From Choristoneura fumiferana (lineage: Eukaryota > Arthropoda > Insecta > Lepidoptera > Tortricidae): a stretch of 64,000 nucleotides of DNA. Shown piece after piece: positions 57,276 through 64,000 of the stretch. Both the position numbers and the translations under genes were made by a program. The notes beneath the pieces are model-generated. The model was not told the origin of the DNA. It did no database searches and saw only the letters and a list, made by a program, of their open reading frames with translations. Each line of letters starts with the position of its first letter. Position 1 is the first letter of the stretch. The DNA lies in assembly GCF_025370935.1 (NCBI RefSeq), contig NC_133486.1, positions 10,697,976 to 10,761,975 on the forward strand, given 5' to 3'.

Positions 57276-57799
57276 GTATAATCGAACAACGGATCGTCGA
57301 AGAACGGATGGCCGTTGAAGCCGAAAAGGTCTCAAATGGAGACCGAGGATCGGCAAGCGCAGCGTAGGACGTCCACCAACGAGATGGACTAAAAGCTGCG
57401 GGTATAATCGAACAACGGATCGTCGTCGTCGAAGAACGGATGGCCGTTGAAGCCGAAAAGGTCTCAAATGGAGACCGAGGATCGGCAAGCGCAGCGTAGG
57501 ACGTCCACCAACGAGATGGACTAAAAGCTGCGGGTATAATCGAACAACGGATCGTCGTCGTCGAAGAACGGATGGCCGTTGAAGCCGAAAAGGTCTCAAA
57601 TGGAGACCGAGGATCGGCAAGCGCAGCGTAGGACGTCCACCAACGAGATGGACTAAAAGCTGCGGGTATAATCGAACAACGGATCATCGTCGTCGAAGAA
57701 CGGATGGCCGTTGAAGCCGAAAAGTTCTCAAATGGAGACCGAGGATCGGCAAGCGCAGCGTAGGACGTCCACCAACGAGATGGACTAAAAGCTGCGGGT
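57276..57799 (+). repeat. 132-bp minisatellite, four units, grown from a LINE ORF tail
   Basis: Units start with GTATAATCGAACAACGGATC at 57276, 57402, 57534 and 57666, and the array ends at 57799. The first unit lacks six bases (CGTCGT). Units differ at only a few sites. In one plus-strand frame each unit reads GLKWRPRIGKRSVGRPPTRW, the well-known LINE C-terminal stretch. The long minus-strand open frames (138 and 183 codons) are products of the repeat, since 132 is divisible by three. Confidence 0.85.
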
Positions 57800-58851
57800 T
57801 CAAGTCAGATGTAAGCCGCTTGCATGGAACTTTTTAATAATCAATTTCATTATGATTTCCATGATAAAAGTATGGGATGTCAACATGACATAAGTAGCAC
57901 AAAGGTTCCACCATGGTACATGATTCAGTTTGTTTGAGTGTACACTAGCCTTTACCTGTAGCTTCGTTCTTATAAGTCATCAGGCTTGGCAGTTGACTTA
58001 AGATTCTGTGATCATTATCCAATTTGGAAATTATACTTCTAGCTTTTATATTTACTTACGGTTTTACCCTTAGAAACTGTTGTTTGTAAATGATACAGAA
58101 ACTGGAATATATACCTATTATTGCTAATCTACATGTGGATCTAAGTCATAATAGAGTACAGACAATGCACTTCTGCACAGATTTGCTCTTAGAAACAGAA
58201 CTTTTGAAACAGCTATATTTTCCTAGTTGTTTCAATTTGTTCTAAATTTGGTACGATTTCGAACAATTTTAATTCTTCTGAGTAGTTTTCTATGTATTTT
58301 TTTTTATTTTTTTTTCCGGAATAATGGTACTCATACTATACTCACCACTCATGAGACAATACCGACTTTTTTCCAGCCAGATTAGGTTAAATACTTTAGC
58401 CAACAGTACTAATATTGTGATGCAAATCACTTAAAATTAAGGCGATATTTTACAACAGATGTTTCACTTTTTGATGACGTCACAAGTGAACGACCTGCGA
58501 ACGAATGGTTATTGACGTGTGGACCGATTGAGCGAATGGTAATTCGTAGCAATACCGAATGTGTCTACTTTCTTCTGAATTCGGATTCGATAGTTCGATG
58601 ACCTTTTTAGGAAAATATAAGATGGGATTTTATGAAACTAATTGATTTTAAATTATCGATAGAAAGCGGGTTGCTATGCGAAAAGTTTGGGTTTGTGCTA
58701 ACAAGAATTTGCCACGGGTTATTTATTTTTATGATTGCCTAGTAGTTTTGTAATTAATTTTATGCTTACTTTCATCTTGTGGCTTACGGTGATTGCACAG
58801 AAGCTGCTATCCGAGTTGAAGTAAAATACCAAGCACAAACATTTTTATATT
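57800..58851. other. Gene-free stretch
   Basis: No coding exon, RNA gene or clear repeat recognised. Confidence 0.4.
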
Positions 58852-59242
58852 AAAAAACCGGCGAAGTGCAAGTCGCACTCACGCACGAAGGGTTCCGTAC
58901 CCTTATCTAGACAACATTTGACATTAGCATAAAAACACTTTTGTTTCTGGCGGATAAATATGATGCCGTCCCTATTTGTTTTGTTCGAATAGACGGAGAT
59001 GGCATCGCATTTATCCGTCAGTTATAATAAATCAATGGGCGGTGAAACAGCCCCTAAGTCTGTAAGGGTACATAATAACGGTATCAAACTATTGGACTGT
59101 ATTAACCGATTGAACGCGGTAATTTGCAAAAATGCAACCACAGGAAATACTAAATAATTCTAATACGTATGAAAGGTCACAATACTCTTCGTCTGTTCAA
59201 TGATCTTTGATAAATTAAAAGTATTTATTGTAGGGTTCCGTA
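58852..59242 (+). repeat. GGGTTCCG repeat, divergent copy
   Basis: It starts AAAAAACCGGCGAAGTGCAA then GTCGCACTCACGCACGAAGG and ends TTGTAGGGTTCCGTAA. The GACAGACA run is absent. It leads towards the minisatellite at 59351. Confidence 0.5.
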
Positions 59243-59350
59243 ATAATAATATAATGTAGCATTAAAACGACTATAAAATAATACAGCTACAGCCTTGCTA
59301 GGTGGCATGGCAACTATTCGACTATGTGGTAGCCGCGTAGAAAAATAATT

Positions 59351-59612
59351 TGTTATACTCCGCGAAAACTCGACTTCGTAGTTGCGGAGTAGCAAGATTA
59401 TTAGTTTTATTTCGCGAACACTCGACTCCATAGTCACGGAGTATCAAGATACTCGTAATTTGATTAACTCCGCGAACATTCAACTTCGTAATTGCGGAGT
59501 AGTCAGATAATTTGTTCACTTCGCGAATGATTGACTTCGTAGTTGTGGAGTACTTAGCAAAATATTTTGTTTTACTCTGCGAGCACTCCACTTAGCGGAG
59601 GAGCAAGATAAT
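59351..59612. repeat. Degenerate ~52-bp minisatellite with a CCGCGAA/TGCGGAG dyad per unit
   Basis: Five units begin near 59351, 59401, 59455, 59508 and 59560. The consensus is ACTCCGCGAACACTCGACTT then CGTAGTTGCGGAGTAGCAAG and ATAATTTGTT. Within each unit ACTCCGCGAA and TTGCGGAGT can pair as a stem. A weaker sixth unit may lie at about 59300-59345. Open frames on the minus strand here are by-products. Confidence 0.65.
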
Positions 59613-59925
59613 TTACTTTAGTCTGTGGTTATGGACCTCCCCGCAAAATAACACCTGATTCAATCTTTTATTTTGGAAAGAATATGCCAGTCTTCCCTCT
59701 TACTTATGCACAAGTTCTATGCGTAAGAGTGAGAGAAAAAAACTTGTTTTAAATCGAATTATAAGTGAATTCAAATGTTAATGAATATAGATTTTGACCT
59801 TTTCAACATGTTTTATTATTATGTATACATATTAAAACGATTTTACAAGGCCAATTCTATCCGAAACCTTATTGTCTCTCTAGACTAACAAGGTAACAAA
59901 ATTCTTTCTGTCACACGGTATAAGA

Positions 59926-60373
59926 CCGGGATTGCAATCCCGCAGCTCATTTAATCCCGCGGGATTGATATTATGCGGGATTACTAAATCCCGCGCGGGA
60001 TCACGCGGGATCCCGCATCTTTGAAATTATATTATAAAATAAAATTGAACTTACAGATTTATGTGTAAATACCAAGTTTTATAACACATTTCTTAGATTC
60101 ATAATAATAATAATAATAGCAAACTCATTTATTTCGGCCAACTTGGCCCATACAATAAATACCTTACAGACTAACATAAGTACCTATTTATAGTCAAACA
60201 ACAGAGATGCTATTGCTATGATTATCATCCTACGTATGGTGATTTTAGCACCAAATTTTTAATTTGCGGGATCCGCGGATCCTCGCTTTGAAGGTGCGGG
60301 ATCCAGCACATTCATAAAAGCAGCAGGATCCCGCGGGAATGCGTGATCTCGTTTTGCGGGATTGCAATCCCTG
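59926..60373. mobile_element. Inverted-repeat element made of GCGGGATCCCGC words
   Basis: The left end CGGGATTGCAATCCCGC and right end GCGGGATTGCAATCCCTG are inverted. The subterminal parts repeat GCGGGAT, GGGATCCCGC and ATCCGCGGATCC many times. The middle (60090-60180) has an AAT run followed by TCGGCCAACTTGGCCC, perhaps a nested insertion. Ends of the C-A/C-GGG type and dense subterminal words suggest a hAT-type non-autonomous element; a target duplication could not be settled. Confidence 0.55.
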
Positions 60374-60857
60374 TATGACTAGAGGCGCGTTAGACAATGT
60401 TATGACCTCTGATCTACATAGGCCGATACAATTATTAGAAAAAATCCAAAAATCACATTGACTTCTAACGACTCGCGCTTTACTATATTTTTCAAATGTT
60501 CACGCTCATTGTCTGGCCTTGGCGGAGTCGTGTTTCGCAGTGACGGGGGACAGACAGCCTGACAGACTAATATTACTATGAGACAGTCTGGTACGGTTGA
60601 TTGACTAACATTATTATGATTAAGTTTTTTGATCGGGTAAACAATCGCTTATTGTTTCTTGCTTTGAAACAAAAGTTTATATTATACCTAATGATTTAAG
60701 AAGTATTAACGAACAACTATGAGTGGTGTGGTAATTAATGTAATGACACGCGGATGTAGTCTTCGCAAATCTTACTAATAGGGTCGATAAATACGAAAGT
60801 TTGTGAGTGTGTGTTTTTAGGCACGCGTCGTTTGTGTGTGTGTGCGCGCTACTCATT

Positions 60858-60985
60858 CATTTTTTTTTATTTCAAATAGCTGGCAAACGAGTATGCGGGT
60901 TAACTGAGGGTAAGTGATCACCGCCGCCCAGGACACCTACAGCATTGTTAGGACTGCGGGTGCGTTGCCGGCCTAATAGGGGGGC
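60858..60985 (+). repeat. Dispersed CACCGCCGCCC repeat, decayed
   Basis: A T run, AGCTGGCAAACGAGTATGCG, GATCACCGCCGCCCAGGACA and GGGTGCGTTGCCGGCCTAAT echo the first half of 38871-39137. The next 60 bases are unusually G-rich. Confidence 0.45.
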
Positions 60986-61114
60986 TAAAGGGGGAGGAAG
61001 GAGGGGGGAGAAGAGGGAATGATGAAACAGATGGACACATTTGGATACAATTTATTGGTATTCCCACGGAATCGATGTAAAATCCCAAAATCACAACCGC
61101 TCAACCTTCATCTC

Positions 61115-61262
61115 GGTCTATATACGTCCCACTATAAGGCACAGGACTAGTGCGGATTGGAACTTCACTCACACCATTGAATTTATCGCAAGTGTGCAGA
61201 TTTCCTCACGATGGTTTCTTTCACCGTAAAGATCATAGTAGATTTGAAGTGTAATTTGTGTG
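61115..61262 (-). mobile_element. tRNA-headed SINE, body only, inverted
   Basis: TATATACGTCCCACTATAAG, GGAACTTCACTCACACCATT and CCTCACGATGGTTTCTTTCA are the reverse of the SINE body at 22774-23066. The pol III head is absent. Confidence 0.6.
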
Positions 61263-61314
61263 GCAGGCAGACGGCCACGTGAGTTATAACAACCTACCAG
61301 GTCATCAGCATTAT

Positions 61315-61525
61315 CATATCAGCCGTAGCACACTGTTAGACATAGGACTCCCCCAAAGACCTGCAGTTGCTTCGGTTAAAAGCGGCCTGAGTCCAAAGTG
61401 AACTTGACTTTAACCAGGTCCATCCGTCCATCTCATTAGTAGACGTCCTACACGTCTCGATCACGGTCTCCATTCGAGAACTTTTTGACCCCAACGGCCA
61501 TCTGTTCTCCGAGCTAAAGGCCAGC
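61315..61525 (-). mobile_element. LINE ORF tail remnant, inverted
   Basis: Reading the minus strand: GGAGAACAGATGGCCGTTGG, GGTCAAAAAGTTCTCGAATG, then ACGTCTACTAATGAGATGGA and the TCCTATGTCTAACAGTGTGC end. A shard GGTACGGAACCCTAAAAACG (61539-61558) of the GGGTTCCG repeat follows. Confidence 0.55.
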
Positions 61526-61809
61526 CCGTACCCTTCTGGTACGGAACCCTAAAAACGAACGTTGTCGCAACCATAAGATGACCTTATGAAATCTCAAACT
61601 TCACTCGATTTTGTAGAGAAAGTATTGACAAGTGTTATGACACCTGATACATAAATGGATATAGAACACGCAATCGAAGCCCAAATACGTCATTCTCTCG
61701 TTTTCTGTTTACAAACGAAGGAAAAGATTTATTATTTACTTTATTTATCGAGATGAAAGGCAGATGACTAAGACCTAAGATAGAAGTCTAGAGAATTAGG
61801 CTAAATCGT

Positions 61810-62325
61810 CAATTACTGGTCACCTTTCAATAACTGGCCACCTTACGCTAAAAATGAATTCTATTTATAAGTGACCAGAATTCATTTTAGTATGTGATTA
61901 TTTCTCAAAAAGTAGTCCATTTTTCAGTTGTCCACTTATTAAAAAAATATATTATAAACACCACTTATTAAAAAAAAAAGTAATATTGTGTTTAAATATA
62001 TACAAAACCTTGTGGTAAAGGTGATAAAGTCAGATAACCAAAGAAATAGAATGTCTCGTGTAGTAACAAAATTACGATTTTTTCCTCACAAGATTTCGTG
62101 ACGTTTTCCTGACGTCAAGAAATTTTGGATGTTTTATGCAGTTTATGCTTTATGATCTCGTCCATAGTGTTCATAATTTTTTGACAAACTGATTTCTTGA
62201 CAACTTTTTAAGAAATACTCATAAGGTGGCCAGTTATTGAAAGTGATTACACCTTATACTAAAAATGAACTCTGTTTATACGTGGCTAGAATTCATTTTT
62301 AATGTTTGGTGGCCAGTTATTAAAG
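61810..62325. mobile_element. Inverted-repeat element (AATAACTGGCCACC ends)
   Basis: CAATAACTGGCCACCTTACG and CTAAAAATGAATTCTATTTA on the left face AGAATTCATTTTTAATGTTT and GGTGGCCAGTTATT on the right. Extra internal copies (GGTGGCCAGTTATTGAAAG near 62225, GACCAGAATTCATTTTAG near 61870) show each end is itself doubled. It is non-coding. Confidence 0.5.
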
Positions 62326-64000
62326 ATTTACTTGAATGTTAAAAATTCTGCCAAGTGTGAGTCCGTGCCATTGCGTGTATTTTATGTAAGAGCCGTATGG
62401 AGTCCTTAAAAGTTTCTCTGAAATTGATAGGTGATAAAAGGATGGATAAATGATAAGTATATTTTACATTTCACAAATACATACATACATATTTGAAGCT
62501 TTTTCTAACAAACAAGTTTTGTTATCTGAAATGATGTTACGCTGAGTTTTTGACCCAAAGAGGCATGATTAAGCCACGCTTATATTTCTGTTATTAATTT
62601 TATTATGATATTTATGATAATGCTTAATTTAAAGAACCAAATTTTGTTGTTTATATAGTGCCGTGCTGTGAAAAGTTAAATTTTGAAGCTATACGTATGT
62701 ATATACGTTTTGCAATCTACATTACATCATTTAAACGCAATAAATAAAATATTTGAAAATAAGGCAAAGCAGTTGGTAATATTTGCTACCGTAATGTGTT
62801 TTTTTTTATTTCACAAGTGAACGCAAACTTTTCATAATTACGGCAATCTGTGGTGTTGCCATCAAGGCTACGTGTCATTAGATTAACTTGCTCTATTTGT
62901 TATCTTATGAGCAATTCACGGTCGTGTGGTTAGTGTAGATTTCATAAGCATTATAAATATTTAGCATGCCTTCTAGCCAGAAGCACAGAACTGCCTTAAT
63001 CAGATAAGTTGGCAGTGGAAAAAGGCAAAGAAGATTGTCAATGTTCGCATAAAATACTGCCCAGAAATGAAAATACCTCTAACGAGTTCCTTGCGTAACT
63101 TTCTATAAAAAAAACATTGTATTTTGATGTATATGGATGACAAAGACGATCATTACTACTCTATGTACTGTTAATACTTATAAAGTAACAAATAATTACT
63201 TATTTCCCATCAAACCGTTGTTTTTGAGTCCTGGGGTATATTTTGAATTAGTATACAGTCTTATTCAATATTTGTATCTATACAGTCTAGGGTTAGCCTA
63301 AGGAACATAATGCACTGTATGTTTAGTCTGTTTAGTTCTTGGTCCATCTCCAATACTCCTGTGGCCAATCTCCTAAAAAAAAAATTAGGATTGGCAACAC
63401 ATTTTTTAGCAAAAAGAAAAACACTGTTGCACTTTTTGCAGAGTTGTTGAATGTTCCCTTAAAGTTAACGGAAATCAAACAAATTACACGCATGTAGATT
63501 TACACAGCATGTCTCGATAATGATGCACGTCAATTGATTAAACCGACCTTTTGGAAAAAACTTCGCTTCCTTGATCCTCAGACCAAATGTCAGCAAAAAC
63601 GCCGAAGGTTCCAATATTTTTTCCCACGGGAATGTTCAAATAATGTTTGCAACCTATAAAGTTGGCTTTGTTAGTTTTTGTGTATAGATTCAAATGATTG
63701 ATTGATTTATAGTGGTTTTATTTTATGATCAGTCACTACACGATATGAATCATATCTATGATGTCAGTAGCTTAGCCTATAGTGTCGTCGAAAATAGAAG
63801 ATTTTAGTTATTAATTTTTTTTTTAATTAATGAAGTGTATTTAAATACTTAAAAATACCTTCATTACTTCCAAAAATATTTCCATGTTTTGCTAAGTCAG
63901 TAATGACATATTCCTTTCAAAAAGGTGTTAAGGCGAGATGGGAAGCTAGTAACTATATTCATACTTTGCTATTTCTTAAGCAACGCCTTTTGCATTTTGC
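62326..64000. other. Gene-free stretch to the window end
   Basis: No exon or RNA gene recognised. A small hairpin (GGCCAATCTCCTAA, A run, TTAGGATTGGC) lies at 63361-63398, and a shard AAATTCTGCCAAGTGTGAGT near 62343 belongs to the GGGTTCCG repeat family. Confidence 0.4.

Noticed and set aside
57069..57687. Two minus-strand open frames of 183 and 138 codons, the former among the longest in the window.
   Set aside because: They are antisense readings of a tandem repeat whose 132-base unit keeps frame. The repeated protein units are an artefact.
57276..57799. Regularly spaced repeats that could suggest a CRISPR array.
   Set aside because: The units are 132 bases, nearly identical throughout with no variable spacers, derive from a LINE, and the genome is an insect's.

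Overview
The window is nuclear DNA of a moth or butterfly (Lepidoptera). The evidence is one well-conserved insect gene split by many small introns, AT-rich non-coding DNA, and a dense set of lepidopteran-type repeats: tRNA-headed SINEs, tails of non-LTR retrotransposons, a GACAGACAGA-bearing repeat with GGGTTCCG ends, and many short inverted-repeat elements. No bacterial or viral gene system is seen.

Region 1 (about 1-15,900) is one gene locus. On the plus strand lies the complete soluble guanylyl cyclase beta-1 subunit (the nitric oxide receptor subunit): a likely non-coding first exon ends at 395, the start codon sits alone at the end of a tiny exon (2966-2968), and 13 further coding exons end at the stop at 15495-15497, giving 600 residues. 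In its last, 4.5-kb intron a second gene lies on the opposite strand: a three-exon ankyrin-repeat/SOCS-box protein of 341 residues (13905 down to 11744). The same intron holds a SINE, short inverted-repeat elements, a GC-rich exon-like block and an unassigned open segment.

Region 2 (about 16,000-29,800) has no recognisable intact gene. It holds retrotransposon remnants, SINEs, inverted-repeat elements, a decayed cysteine-rich transposon-type gene (20241-20600), and a CCAAT-rich segment at 24300-24537 that may be the promoter and untranslated first exon of a gene whose coding part lies outside the window.

Region 3 (29,828-53,544) is dominated by a near-identical pair of 10-kb blocks in the same orientation. 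Between them are 3.3 kb of unpaired sequence and a gap of exactly 100 N. The simplest reading is two alleles of one locus placed side by side by the assembler, with the unpaired 3.3 kb (including a 1.84-kb inverted-repeat element) present on one allele only. A real recent duplication is not excluded.

Region 4 (53,545-64,000) is again gene-free as far as I can see. It contains a 132-bp minisatellite grown from a retrotransposon ORF tail, a second minisatellite of about 52 bp, and an element built of GGGATCCCGC-type words.

I found no convincing new multi-gene system. The items most worth checking are the false-duplication signature, the nested antisense gene, a foldback retroposon family with long target-site duplications, and the two minisatellites.
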